Positions 54,461 through 64,000 of a DNA stretch of 64,000 nucleotides are shown here, one piece after another; position 1 is the stretch's first letter, and every line of letters begins with the position of its first letter. The notes under the pieces were generated by a model that was not told where the DNA came from, did no database searches, and saw only the letters and a program-made list of their open reading frames with translations. Made by a program: the position numbers and the translations under genes. Source of the DNA: Rhineura floridana (Eukaryota; Chordata; Lepidosauria; Squamata; Rhineuridae); contig NC_084484.1 of assembly GCF_030035675.1 (NCBI RefSeq), forward strand, positions 186,308,434 to 186,372,433. The letters run 5' to 3'.

Positions 54461-56050
54461 CTGCAGAGAGACCCCCTTCTCGTGACCTGATCACCTTCTG
54501 CATGCCAAGCTGGTGTTCCCCCCAGTGGGGATTTCCTCTCCCCTGACCTGGAAAGGAGCCAATCCCATCGCTGAAGGCCCGCTCGGGCTGGAGGCGAAGC
54601 GAGAGGGAGATGCTGACCCGCCCTTGACTCCGGAGCGACGCCCAACAGGGCGCCCGGCGCTGCGCAGAACTAAAGCAGAGCGATGGGGGGGCTGGCGAGT
54701 CTGGCAGGGGGCGGAGCTTTCCCAGCTACTTTAGGGCGTCCGACAGCGGCAAAAGAACGACGAATAAGGTGCGTGCGCCCCCCCCCCCGTTAAGCGCCAG
54801 TCGGGGTTGCCAGACTCGGGTCCTCGGCTTCTGTCCTGGGTGCCCCCCCGCCCGGGCAGGGGAGAGAGAAGCTGGAGCCGTCTTAGAGTGCCGTCTTCTA
54901 CAGGTCTACTCCGGAGTAAGCCCCCTGACGTTCCCCTGGGCTGAAGGGTGTCTGCGGGGAGGAGGTGCGGCCCTCAGCGCGCCACGGGGCACTCCTCATC
55001 CGCGGGGTTCGTGCGCCCTGTGCCCGTTCATCATCAGAGGGGCCCCGAAGAGCCGCCTCGCAAGGGAGAAGCTGCCGGCCTGTGCCTGTCTATAAGGGCC
55101 AACATACCCTCGTCGTAGTGATGTCCGGCCAGGGGCACCTGAAGCAGAGTCCCACGCAGACCGGCAGCATCTGGGCAGCCGCCGCCCCAAGCTGGCCAAA
55201 TGTGCCCCCCCCGGCCGGCCCTTTCCCTTGCAAGCGTCCAGCCAGCGGCACCTTCACGTCCCCCCCTTCCCACCTTTTTGAAATTACTGTGGATCGCGCG
55301 GGGGGAGTCGTAGAGGCGCTTGGGGACGGTTTCTCGGTCTCCACAAACTGGGCAAGACTGTCTAAGTGAGCACCGAGGAAAGAAATGGGACGGGGGGGGG
55401 GAAACAAATACAGAAATCGTTTGTTAAAAAAATGAGTGGGACAGCAGCACTTTCACCACAGGCTGTGAGCACAGCCATCCATACTACAACCCTGCAAGGC
55501 AGCCCCCCTTTGCTTATTTTCACGTGTTGTAGAGGAGGTGGGGGGGTCGTCCGGCTTTTTTGGGGGGAAAGAAAAACAGCCTGGAAAGAGAAGGACCACA
55601 GGAGAGCCCTTCCGCCAAGCCTTTGGGCGGGCAGATTCTCCCAGCTCCCTCCATGACACCCCCTCCCCGCAACGACCCTCCCCCCATCCCCTTCCAGAAT
55701 GATTTGCACACACACACACACGACCCCAAACGCCTCAAGGGGGGAGGAAGAAAAAAGTTTAATCAGAGCCCCCCAAACACGCATCTTTTCCACTTAGGAT
55801 GGGGAGGGGATCTGGTGGGTCGTCTGCTGGAGGGGGCTTCGGAGCGAGGGTGTCCCTCTCCCCTCGCCAAATCTCCCCTGCAGCCTAAGTAGGGGGGACT
55901 CTCTGCAGCCTCCTCCTGCCCAGCGCATCGGGACACCACCCGAAAGGGTTAAGGGCTGGCGGAGTGATGGACGGGGAGGGCGGGGCGGTGGGCAGCCCTC
56001 TCCCTCCCCCCCCCGCTCCCCCCGCCTCCCCCCAATAGACTCCGGGCGAG

Positions 56051-56064
56051 ATTGTCATGCAAAG
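56051..56064 (+). promoter_or_regulatory. PHOX2A: SOX-POU composite motif
   Basis: ATTGTCATGCAAAG joins a SOX core (ATTGTC) directly to an octamer-like POU site (ATGCAAAG), the spacing of known SOX2-POU composite elements. It lies 224 bp upstream of the start codon, after a CCAAT box. Function inferred. Confidence 0.45.
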
Positions 56065-56287
56065 GATCCGCCGCCTCGTCTCCCCGGAGCTTGGCCAACT
56101 ATATCATCCGCCCGCCCCGTCGGTCCGGCAGCAAAGCGGGAGGCGCGGCGCGGGGAGCACCTGCGAGGAACCTCCGGAGGGCCAAGTGGAGGGACTTCCT
56201 CGGGCCGGAGCGCCCCATCCTCTGCTCCCCGCCGGCCCACCCGGCCCGGTGTCCCCGCGTGGCCCGGCCCGGCCCGGCTGGCTCTCC

Positions 56288-56510
56288 ATGTACAAGATGG
56301 ATTACTCCTACCTGAACTCGTACGACTCCTGCATGGCCGCCATGGAGGCGTCGGCGTACGCGGACTTCAACTCCTGCAGCCAGAGCAACACCTTCCAGTA
56401 CAACCCCATCAGGAGCAGCTTCGGCGCCAACCCGGCTTGCCCGCCGCTCAGCACCGCCAACTGCACGCTCGGCGCCCTCCGGGACCACCAGCCCTCGCCC
56501 TACGCCACAG
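56288..56510 (+). CDS. PHOX2A: PHOX2A exon 1 (coding part)
   Basis: 74 codons plus one base, ending at donor ACAG/GTAAGG (56511). The peptide starts [20 protein letters not shown] and runs through [20 protein letters not shown] to [12 protein letters not shown], the N-terminal region of the paired-like homeodomain factor PHOX2A, which specifies noradrenergic, autonomic and some cranial motor neurons. Two starts are possible. ATG 56288 gives MYKM, as in PHOX2B, in a weak context. ATG 56297 gives MDYSYLN, the mammalian PHOX2A start, in a strong context (AAGATGG). An in-frame ATG at 56057 is open but likely lies in promoter/5' UTR. PHOX2B is excluded by [12 protein letters not shown], the lack of its SSLAS insert, and the CLPB neighbour. 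Confidence 0.95.
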
Positions 56511-56900
56511 GTAAGGCCGCTGCCGCCCCGTCGAGAGCCCAGCAGCCCTCCAGAGGGCTCGGCTTGGGCAGGGGACGCCAAAGGGCCCGCTTTAGACGGC
56601 TGCGCTGGGGAGGTGGTGGCGGCTCGGCGGCCAAGGGCGCACGACGCGAGGAGGGGCTTCCGCCTCAGCCGAGGGGAAACGGGCGGAGCGCGGGGGTCTC
56701 CCGGCAGAGCCCCGGTGCCCCTCCGACGCCGGCGCTTCCTCTGCCGCTCTTGCTCTCTCTGGGTCCTTTATTTTTGTTTTGCGAGCCGCACGACCCTCGT
56801 CGCTTTATTGCCTTCCCCTTCGGAGAGCGGGAAAAGTAGCAACCCACCAGGTATAAACCAATTTTGTAAAATGCAGTTATAAAGATATAACATTTGTGCC

Positions 56901-56966
56901 TAATCGAGTTAAGGGCTCCGTAGCCCTCTGTTCACAGCCAAAACAAATTAGCGGGTAATCGAGTTA
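56901..56966. promoter_or_regulatory. PHOX2A: Paired homeodomain sites in PHOX2A intron 1
   Basis: TAATCGAGTTA occurs twice (56901-56911, 56956-56966), each one mismatch from TAATYNRATTA, with start-to-start spacing of 55 bp. TAATTTGATAT follows at 56997 (two mismatches). Surrounding sequence is repeat-free. Candidate autoregulatory element. Confidence 0.4.
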
Positions 56967-57344
56967 CGGCAAATGGAGGGATTAGATCAAGAAACCTAAT
57001 TTGATATTTTGCAGAAATAGCTCCTAGAAATATTTTTTATGGAATTTATTAATCTGGAGGAAGGGTCAGGCGCTTGTGGTTTCAGACTTGCAGGAAAAGG
57101 TTTGTCTGGCTGCCGAACAAGGGTGCAATCCAGTTCATACTGAAATCGTCGAAGACCCAGTTTCATAGATCAGGACTGCAGCCCGAGGCAATAAATAAAC
57201 AAGTAAATAAATATGATGTGCCTTGTTGTAGTTATCCCCGATTATCTATAAAAATTTACAAAGCAAATTTGTAACTGACTAAAACTGTGTTGGAAATTGA
57301 CCAGAAAAGGAGTTTGCGTTTACAAAACCTCCCCTCCTAAGTGT

Positions 57345-57470
57345 GGGCTTCTGGATTCGTCTGTTGGTGCAAAAAGCTACGAAGAACCTTATGGCACCCT
57401 GAAGATGAACAGGTTTACTTTGCCACAGATGATCTGTTTGTCTTTAAGGTGCTACACAAGATTCTTTCCG
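57345..57470. mobile_element. Palindromic repeat fragment, unclassified
   Basis: GTCTGTTGGTGCAAAAAGCT, ACCTTATGGCACCCTGAAGA and, inverted, AAGAATCTTGTGTAGCACCT then TAAAGACAAACAG. It resembles a palindromic DNA-element repeat I associate with turtles and other reptiles. Lies in PHOX2A intron 1. Confidence 0.5.
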
Positions 57471-58688
57471 GTTCCTCTCTAAACACTCTTCAGAGACTCT
57501 TTCGCCTCCCATTCCTTGAAAGAAATCCTGGGTTTGGGGAGTTAATCCGCATCCACGCGTTGAAGCGAGCATCCTTCCTTGGGATGCCCGTCTAGGGTTG
57601 AAGAAGATGCGTTTCTCATCGGCGTCCTCCCTTATAACTGTGCACAAACGAGTCAGGACACACACATACACATATCTCCCTTACTTCCATTTCCCTCGCT
57701 TTCTAATTTCCTCTGCAACAATTTCCACCGAGGAAGAGGTCTGTGTAACTCTAACCCTTGCATGCACCTCTTACCCCAAAGGTGTTATCTTCCGCAGGAG
57801 CATTTTTTATCTGAGACCAACCTGAATTGAACAACCGGGCGATTAATATTCTGGCTAAGAGGAAATTCCGTTGTAAATGTAATGAAATGAAATTTGGGGT
57901 GAGGGTGGCTTGCAGAACCCTGCCAATTTTAACCCAAAAGTCTCCTTCATCTTCCCATTTTGCTGTTGAGGGGGGGATATGGTGGGTGTATCCTTCAATG
58001 GCATGCTGCTTTGCCTTTGAAAAACCACAGCCGCATCGCACAATTGTGTGATCGGTTTTTAAAATGTAATTCCGATTTGGAAGAATCTGGGCACGATCCA
58101 AGCGGACATTGGGCACGCAGAGAAGTAAGTTTCTCTCTAAGTAATTGGGCCTTGGGTTTGGCCTCAATGTCCCACTGAATCCAGTGGGGAGGGGATAGCG
58201 AAGTATCCCTTAAACCCCGCAGCTGAATTTAATGGGCGCTGCCACCTCGAAATTTACTCCGGTTTCATTCGTTCCTCCCCATCTCCAGTTAATTCCTAGC
58301 ATGGGTGAAATACAATCCGGATGTGCAGCTCCGCGTTGCAACCGTCGGTTGGTGTGCAAGTTCTGAAGGACGGTTTCGTTAGCCGTCCCAAGCACGTCCC
58401 AAACCCGTTTTCTCCACTGTCAGTGCAACAAACGAATTCCGATTTAGTAACAAACGTCAGAACGTCGTTTTGTTTATTGTTATTTGTCTTGAAAGATCAA
58501 CGCTCCGAGATTTGGGAGACCGTCGGCCCCCCTTAAGGGAGACAGCCCGCTCCCCCTCCTCGGAAAGCGAATTCCATTTTGCCTGAACATCTCCCTGAAA
58601 TCTACATTCTTTGCATTTTTATGAAGATATGAAAGCTATGGAATGAGTCTGAAAAATGAAAGTGGTTTTGAAGAGGGTTGTAGGGACT
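57471..58688. other. PHOX2A intron 1, no feature recognised
   Basis: Looks single-copy, with AT-rich parts. It could hold conserved noncoding DNA but I see no decisive motif. Confidence 0.35.
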
Positions 58689-59065
58689 TGATTAAGTGGG
58701 GTAAGAGTAACTCCTGATCTTTTGTTCATGTTCCAGAAGGAGGGTAGGGTCAGATGGCTAGGCTTGACTACCTTTACCTGTGATGCTCCGACTGACTTCC
58801 TTCCGTCCAGACTGATATGCTTAGGAAAGCTTATCTCTCTCCCCCCCCTCCAACTTAGTTAGTTAGTTAGTTAGAACTAGGGTTGCCTTTCCACCTATTA
58901 TGTATTTCTATAAATAACGTAGCTTTTCTTATTTTACTAAGTCTTAAGTCTCAGGGATCTCAATGCAGGGCAAAAGTCTGCCACTTAGGTAAACGCACAC
59001 ACTGGCACATGCACATCTCAGACCGTTGACGATCTCTGTTAATATCTATAAAAATTTACATAACA
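58689..59065 (+). mobile_element. Copia-type solo LTR (fossil), family A
   Basis: From TGATTAAGTGGGGTAAGAG to AAATTTACATAACA, with AGTTAGTTAG and AATAA-type motifs as in the 40497 copy. Shorter in the middle. Lies in PHOX2A intron 1. Confidence 0.8.
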
Positions 59066-59159
59066 TTTACAGAGATCCGGATTTAATGAACTTCCCGTCA
59101 GTGTCAAGGCAGTTTTGTAGCTGACTAGTTTGTAACTGACCAAAGCGTGGGTTTCCGTT

Positions 59160-61320
59160 GGCAAATCCCACAGCAGGTGACCAGTATTTAGAAAAGAAAA
59201 CGTCCGGTTCCCTGCTCCAGTTTGAAGCGGAGTGGAGCGATGTGGCCGCGACGTCCAATAACGACCACTGTCAAACGAGAGGGAGCGCGGACGCGGCGAG
59301 ATCTTTGCATCAGGAGAGTGGGCACGGGTGCGCCAGACTTGCACCAGTCCATCCCGGATCTCTGGGCCGGCAAGCCCGCGCAGAGTGGCGAGGGGCTTCC
59401 CCTAAACTCACGTCTTCAGTTCCCACCCGTCGACAAAAGCCTGGCCCACCGCGTGTGCTCGCAACCAACTGTTCCAGGATGACCATTTTCTTGAACTGCA
59501 ATATGCATTCGGAACCGTACCGTGGAAGGAAAGCATCGAGGCGGACGGCTTTCCTGCGCAAACCCCCGTCGGGATCCCAGGGCAGCGCCGCGTCAAGCTC
59601 GGCGTCTTCTGTGTAGAAGGAGGTCCCTCTGGATACCTTCATGGTGCAATGGGCCTTGCTCCCAGGCGAGTGAGTGTAGAATAGCAGTCTTAATGTGGCT
59701 CCGGATCCACGAAGCAGCGGCGTCACCCTAAATTCTTGGCTCCTCTGAAAAGTAACCGCGCGGCCGCGGCTCCGACTCAGGTGGGCTCCCGCTGAAGGTG
59801 TCTGAGGATTTAACTGAAGGCAAAACAGAGTGCAGGAAAGGCGAAGAGGCCGCTGCTTCTCACAGGATTATTTTTACTTTCGACTATGCTAATCCCACTA
59901 GAATCAAGAAAGGAAGCGCCACTTATTCCAACAGGACGCATCTCGAAAGGGGGCCGACATGTTTTCTCTTCCTTTGCTGTCTCCACCGACTCAAATGTTC
60001 TCCCAGACCCAGGCAAATTTTAATAAAATAAATACAATTTGCCACCGTGACTTCACCTCACCCTTCGTGACATCGAACGCGGAGCAGCAGAACAGCGACA
60101 GCCCGTTAATAAATAATCAAGAGTTTTCACCGGATTTTAAAAATAATTTTTAATATCAGTATGGCAAGGTTCCTCCTATTTCATGATAGGCCATAAATCC
60201 GCATAACACCCAACTGACTTCATCTAGACTGCTTATGGCTCCGTCATGCGTCATGTACACCTCAAGACACTCCTTGGCCCTGCTGAGCCCCAAAATGCAA
60301 ACGGCTCACCTGATCTCAAATAGGACTTGAGCCAGAAGCCAGCGAGGTCTGGGCGAAAAGGAGTTTAAAAGAACGTTAGTTTAATTTTCTCGCGCACCAG
60401 ATGCCACGCACGTTTTGCTGCAGAGTAATTGCACCAAGTAATTCTGCCCAGAATCGCCTCCACAGCTTGCTTGAACCCCTAATGTGAAGGAGCGGGAACA
60501 AGCGAAGCCAGTTAACTGGAAACGGCTGGGAATGCGCCACGACGCAGCCCTCTGCACAGCACCCTGCGCATTGACCAGAAAGCCCTTTCAGCGAACCGCG
60601 ACGGTTTGGATGACTCTTCTTCGGCCAAAGCCGTGCCGCGGCGCCGTCTGTTCGTGAGGTCCCCATCAAAAGGGGCTTCTGTCCCTTCGAGGAAACGCGC
60701 GCAGCGGGATCTCCGGGGGAAGCGAGTGCCGGAGCCTGCCCAGCCGCTAGGCCTCCGTCAGATGGGCGAGTGCAGACTTTGCTCTGAAGCCGCAAGCTAG
60801 GCAGGTAAGGAGACGTCCTTCCGAGGCCGCCCGGAGGTGAGCACCTCGGTGACCTGTCGCCTGGGGCGCGCGACCCAATGCAGGCCGCCTCGACACGTAG
60901 AAGCAGCGACGTGCAACTGCGCCGCAGATCGAGATGCCAGGAAGACTCGCCTGGACCGTGTGATCAACGCAAACCGGAGTCACTCCGCATCACGGCGGTG
61001 CAGTCGCTGTTTCCTACAGGCGCGGCCGCCTCAGGCCCTGGCTTGAGTGTCTCCTGCCCGTCGTCTTCGCAGTCCTCCCTGCGGGTCCCGCCGCCTTCTC
61101 CAGGGACTGGGCTGCGGGACCACCAAGCAGGCACCCTCCCGGCCGGCATGGGCGGGGTCCAGGGCTACGAGCTCGCTGGAGGGCTTTGCCCAGCACGAGG
61201 CCAATTCATTGGGACTTCTCCTCCAAGGAGCCCCGAAGCTCTGGCTCTCCTTTTAAGTGTGCAGGTTTTCTTCAGGCACCACTTCTTACCTAGGCACATC
61301 AGGGGCTGACTTACACTTGT
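59160..61320. other. PHOX2A: Second CpG-rich block in PHOX2A intron 1
   Basis: Repeat-free and CpG-dense in 59160-59780 and 60360-61260, with an AT-richer part between (59850-60180). Open frames exist on both strands, but none shows a protein family pattern. It might be an intragenic CpG island, enhancer or alternative/antisense promoter. Confidence 0.45.
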
Positions 61321-61347
61321 TGGAATATGTGGTTCAACTGGAACTGG

Positions 61348-62197
61348 TGAGTTGAGGCTGCATGGAGTTAACAAGGGTAGCTAGAGAGGAGACCTCCTGA
61401 TGGCTAGGCTAATGCCTCTCCTTTGATCTCCTGCTGACTCTCCCTTCCTACTAGACTGATATGCAGAGGATGTTGACCACATCTCCTTCCTCCTGTTGGC
61501 TTATCAAATCAAAAGTATGGACAAGACTACTATGAAACCTTTGCTCCTGTAGTCAAACATACAAGGATCAGAACTCTTCTGTTGCTGCTAACAAGGGAAT
61601 TCAGGTGGAGCACATGGATTTAAAAACAGCATTCTTGCATGGAGAAATAGAAGAGGAAATCTACACGCAGCAACCACCAGGGTTTGAAGTTCCAGGAAAG
61701 GAAACCCTAGTGTGTAAACTTCAGAAATCCACCTATGGACTTAAACAGGCTGCCAGAGCCTGGAATGAGAAACTGTGCAAAATGCTCTTGAAGGAAGGCT
61801 TTGTACAAGGCAGAGCAGAGCCATGCTTGTACAGCAGATTCAAGAACAATAGATGGACTACTTACTGGTTTGATGACCCACTGTTGGCTTATCACCTCCT
61901 TCCTCTTCTTCTTCGTTCTCTTCAGAGGGAGAACAGACATCTTCTCTTTGTCTCTCCCTCTCCTCCCAGCATGAGGGCAAACGCTAAGCTTAGTGTTTGG
62001 TCTCCAACTCAGCTAGTTAGCTAGATATAGGACTCTTTCCTATCAAGTATGTACTTCCAGAATAAAGAAGTTATTTCTTATTTTGAAGCTTAACGTCTCA
62101 GTCTGACTAATTCCAGGGAAGGTGTAATCTTTAGCAAATCTTCAAACACACAAAGCTCACTCAGATGCTCGTGCCTAATTTCGCTACTCTGCAACAA
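61348..62197 (+). mobile_element. Copia-type LTR (fossil), family B, with a pol fragment inside
   Basis: LTR start TGAGTTGAGGCTGCATGG, polyadenylation signal CCAGAATAAAGAAG and end CTACTCTGCAACA match 37020-37457. Within it, 61507-61881 encodes Ty1/Copia RT (YGQDYYETFAPVVKHT, MDLKTAFLHGEIEEEIYTQQ, LQKSTYGLKQAARAWNEKL), bounded by TGTTGGCTTATCA on both sides. Broken fossil. Confidence 0.85.
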
Positions 62198-62199
62198 CA

Positions 62200-62370
62200 C
62201 TGAGCCAGGCCCTTGGTCCATCAAGCTCAGTATTGTCTGCACTGACTGGCAGCATTCTTCAAGGCTTACAGCAGGGCCTTTCCCCCAACCTTTCCTGGAG
62301 ATGCTTGGGGATTGACTAGGGGACCTGCTGCATGCAAAGGTGGTGCTCTGTCACCGAGCTATGGCCCTTT
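62200..62370 (-). mobile_element. tRNA-derived SINE
   Basis: Reverse copy. The complement shows CCATAGCTCGGTGACAGAGC and GGTCCCCTAGTCAATCCCC. 3' half at CAGTATTGTCTGCACTGACT. It abuts the LTR. Confidence 0.85.
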
Positions 62371-62384
62371 CCCAAATGAACCAT

Positions 62385-62580
62385 ATGGCAAACACAAGAA
62401 GCTGCCTTTTCCTGAGTCAGACCATTGGTCCATTTAGCACAGCATTGTCTGCACTGACTGGCAGTGACTCTTCAAGGTGTCAGGCAGAGGGCTTTTTTCC
62501 CAGCCCAATTTGGATAGGCCAGGAATTGAACCTGGCACCTTCTGCATGCAAAGGAGGTGCTCTGTCACTGACCATCCCCA
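62385..62580 (-). mobile_element. tRNA-derived SINE, tandem with previous
   Basis: Second reverse copy: AAGCTGCCTTTTCCTGAGTC (3' end complement), GCATTGTCTGCACTGACTGG and GGAATTGAACCTGGCACCTT. Confidence 0.85.
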
Positions 62581-63429
62581 AACAACAGTTAATTTTTTTA
62601 CAGATGAGGAGGTGGGGATGGAGAGTAGAGCATTTCTTATTTTAGATGAGCTCTTTCTAGAGCCTCATCTTTGTTGCTTCTGCCACAGAAGACCACCATG
62701 TTCATAAATGATGAGGTATAAATAGCAGCTGCTTAGATATCAATATTTATTTATTTTTATAATTTTAGTACATTTATAGCATACTTGTCTATATTGGCGG
62801 GCAGCTTACAAACTTCAAGCAATTAATTATAAAATATATTTAATAATCAGTAGAGGATAAAGCAACATGATTTCCTGGTTATATTTATGTTCGTTATTGA
62901 TGATTGGCTATAAACGGCATTTGGGCTATCTTAAATTGTCTGACATCGGCAGGTGTAGTCAGACACAAGGCTTCAGGATTCATTCTGCCAAGGAGTTCTG
63001 TATAAATCTAAAAGATTGCCTGCATCTCTAGGAAGTGCCATTGGTGCTGGTTCATCTCTTCTCCAGAAATCCTTAATATAAATAATTTTGAGGGGTGTAA
63101 TTTCTATAGCTCTGGCCATAATGCTTGGATAATTTTGAAAACCTGTCTTTGCATACTTAAAACTCCTTTAAGTACAAGTAGGTGCATTCTTGTTGCCCTT
63201 TATGATGACACCAATTATGGGACTGTGATTATACAAGCACCAGCTTAGATACCAGCTTGCAGTTCAGCTTCCTAGCTTTAAAAACATCTTTCTTCTCTGG
63301 GTCCTGGAGTTGGCAGGGGGGGCACTCTGAACTCTCACCCACCCTGCTTCTATAATTACTAATACTTAGCAGTGATATAGTGCTTTACCATGTACAAAGT
63401 GTTTATATATATTATTTCAGGGGTTGTAA
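62581..63429. other. PHOX2A intron 1, AT-rich, no gene seen
   Basis: A possible LINE tail (62740-62860, ATTTATTTATTTTTATAATT then ATTGGCGGGCAGCTTAC). The rest is unclassified. Confidence 0.3.
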
Positions 63430-63520
63430 ATTGTATAATTATTTCCATACTGTGGATTTGGGGTGGTGGAAACTGAGGCTGAGAGGCAGTGGCTTGCTTA
63501 AGGTCACCTGGTGAGTCGAC
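63430..63520 (+). mobile_element. MIR-like SINE core fragment
   Basis: GGAAACTGAGGCTGAGAGGC, AGTGGCTTGCTTAAGGTCAC, CTGGTGAGTC is the MIR-like 3' core. Confidence 0.5.
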
Positions 63521-63572
63521 AGCTGAAGAAGGCAAAGGGGATGAAGGTGGGAGATTCTGTGACCCTCCAAGC

Positions 63573-63678
63573 CAGCCTTCCTGAACCTGGTGCTCTCCAG
63601 CATCATACGGCTGTGCTGGCACGGGCTGATGGGAGTTGTAGTCCAAAGCCTCTGAGGGGCACCAGTTTGGGGAAGGCT
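63573..63678. mobile_element. Palindromic hAT-like MITE
   Basis: CAGCCTTCCTGAACCTGGTG and, inverted, AGCCTTCCCCAAACTGGTGC, around GGGCTGATGGGAGTTGTAGT. Same family as 42658. It ends 170 bp before exon 2. Confidence 0.8.
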
Positions 63679-63848
63679 CTTCCAAATCAGCAAGACTGGA
63701 AATTGACAGGGACAGCCTCAGCACCATCAGGTGCAGTGGGCACAGCCCCCCCCCCACCCAATCACTGTTATGCACAGGTCCACGTCTTCCTTCGAAGGCA
63801 AGGTCACCCACCCACTCTCATTCTCTGTCTCTCTCATACCCCCATCAG

Positions 63849-64000
63849 TTCCCTACAAGTTCTTTTCGGACCCCTCCACCATCAACGAGAAAAGGAAGCA
63901 GCGTAGGATCCGGACCACATTCACCAGCTCGCAACTGAAGGAGCTGGAGAGAGTCTTCGCAGAGACCCACTACCCTGACATCTATACCAGGGAAGAGCTG
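63849..64000 (+). CDS. PHOX2A: PHOX2A exon 2 (partial, runs off window)
   Basis: Acceptor ...ACCCCCATCAG, then TT completes the split Val codon. The peptide [20 protein letters not shown] continues [20 protein letters not shown] and [11 protein letters not shown]. This is the linker and first 36 or so residues of the PHOX2 homeodomain: N-terminal arm ([10 protein letters not shown]), helix 1 and helix 2 start. The mammalian PHOX2A/B homeodomain has TSAQLKELE, so this species has Ser for Ala at about homeodomain position 11, outside the DNA contacts. Helix 3 and the C-terminus lie beyond the window. Frame and phase agree with exon 1 across a 7.3-kb intron, long for this gene because of LTR, SINE and CpG-rich sequence. 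Confidence 0.96.

Larger units (their letters stand above)
54480..56850 (+). promoter_or_regulatory. PHOX2A: PHOX2A CpG-rich promoter region
   Basis: Long GC-rich, CpG-dense block free of recognised repeats that covers the putative promoter, the 5' UTR, exon 1 and the first 340 bp of intron 1. Just upstream of the start codon it holds a CCAAT box (56032-56036), a SOX-POU composite (56051-56064) and a TATA-like TATATC (56100-56105). CpG islands over developmental homeobox genes are usual. The transcription start was not located. Confidence 0.7.

Noticed and set aside
54480-56280. Many open frames on both strands in the CpG-rich block
   Set aside because: High GC lowers stop frequency. No frame shows a family motif, and they overlap one another freely.
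57244-57260. 17-mer ATCTATAAAAATTTACA shared with the LTR end at 59046, with TTTGTAACTGAC also near both
   Set aside because: Suggestive of a small duplication, but short and AT-rich. No longer alignment is visible.
59310-59726. Reverse-strand 138-codon frame in PHOX2A intron 1
   Set aside because: No recognisable domain. CpG-rich composition explains its length.
1-64000. CRISPR arrays, operons, phage or plasmid features
   Set aside because: Spliced vertebrate genes and LINE/SINE content rule out a prokaryotic source. No regularly spaced direct repeats with unique spacers.

Overview
This window is vertebrate nuclear DNA, most likely from a squamate reptile (lizard or snake). It has spliced exons, and its repeats are the squamate mix: Bov-B (RTE), CR1 and L2 LINEs, an L1-type element, tRNA-headed SINEs including the Bov-B-tailed Sauria type, hAT-like DNA elements with 8-bp target duplications, and Ty1/Copia LTRs. 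I see nothing bacterial or viral in origin apart from fossil LTR elements. The species cannot be fixed from sequence alone.

Two host genes lie head to tail on the + strand. The left edge holds the last two coding exons of CLPB (mitochondrial AAA+ disaggregase; exons 426-530 and 4101-4352, poly(A) signal 4424). The right edge holds exon 1 (56288-56510) and the first part of exon 2 (63849-64000) of PHOX2A, the paired-like homeodomain regulator of noradrenergic and autonomic neurons. CLPB followed by PHOX2A in the same orientation is also the human 11q13.4 order. The PHOX2A promoter and exon 1 sit in a CpG-rich block (about 54.5-56.85 kb) that carries a SOX-POU composite motif.

The roughly 52 kb between the genes is mostly repeats. 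5-8 kb: SINE, CR1 and Bov-B pieces. 8.6-12.1 kb: an almost complete L2. 12.3-18.6 kb: old repeats and single-copy islands. 18.7-20.8 kb: an L1-like element with only ORF1, with a 15-bp target duplication. 24.6-33.85 kb: one long CR1 split by at least five later insertions. 36.9-47.2 kb: Copia LTRs, hAT elements and a very young CR1 inside an LTR. 50.3-53.6 kb: a near-full-length Bov-B.

Among the repeats lie single-copy islands (7.8-8.16, 15.7-16.1, 23.6-23.7 and 47.9-48.4 kb, plus the start of PHOX2A intron 1). Each contains an exact or one-mismatch TAATYNRATTA site, the dimer site of paired-type homeodomains including PHOX2 proteins. My leading hypothesis is that these form a PHOX2-responsive cis-regulatory set around PHOX2A. 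It is inference from motif matches and needs cross-species alignment.
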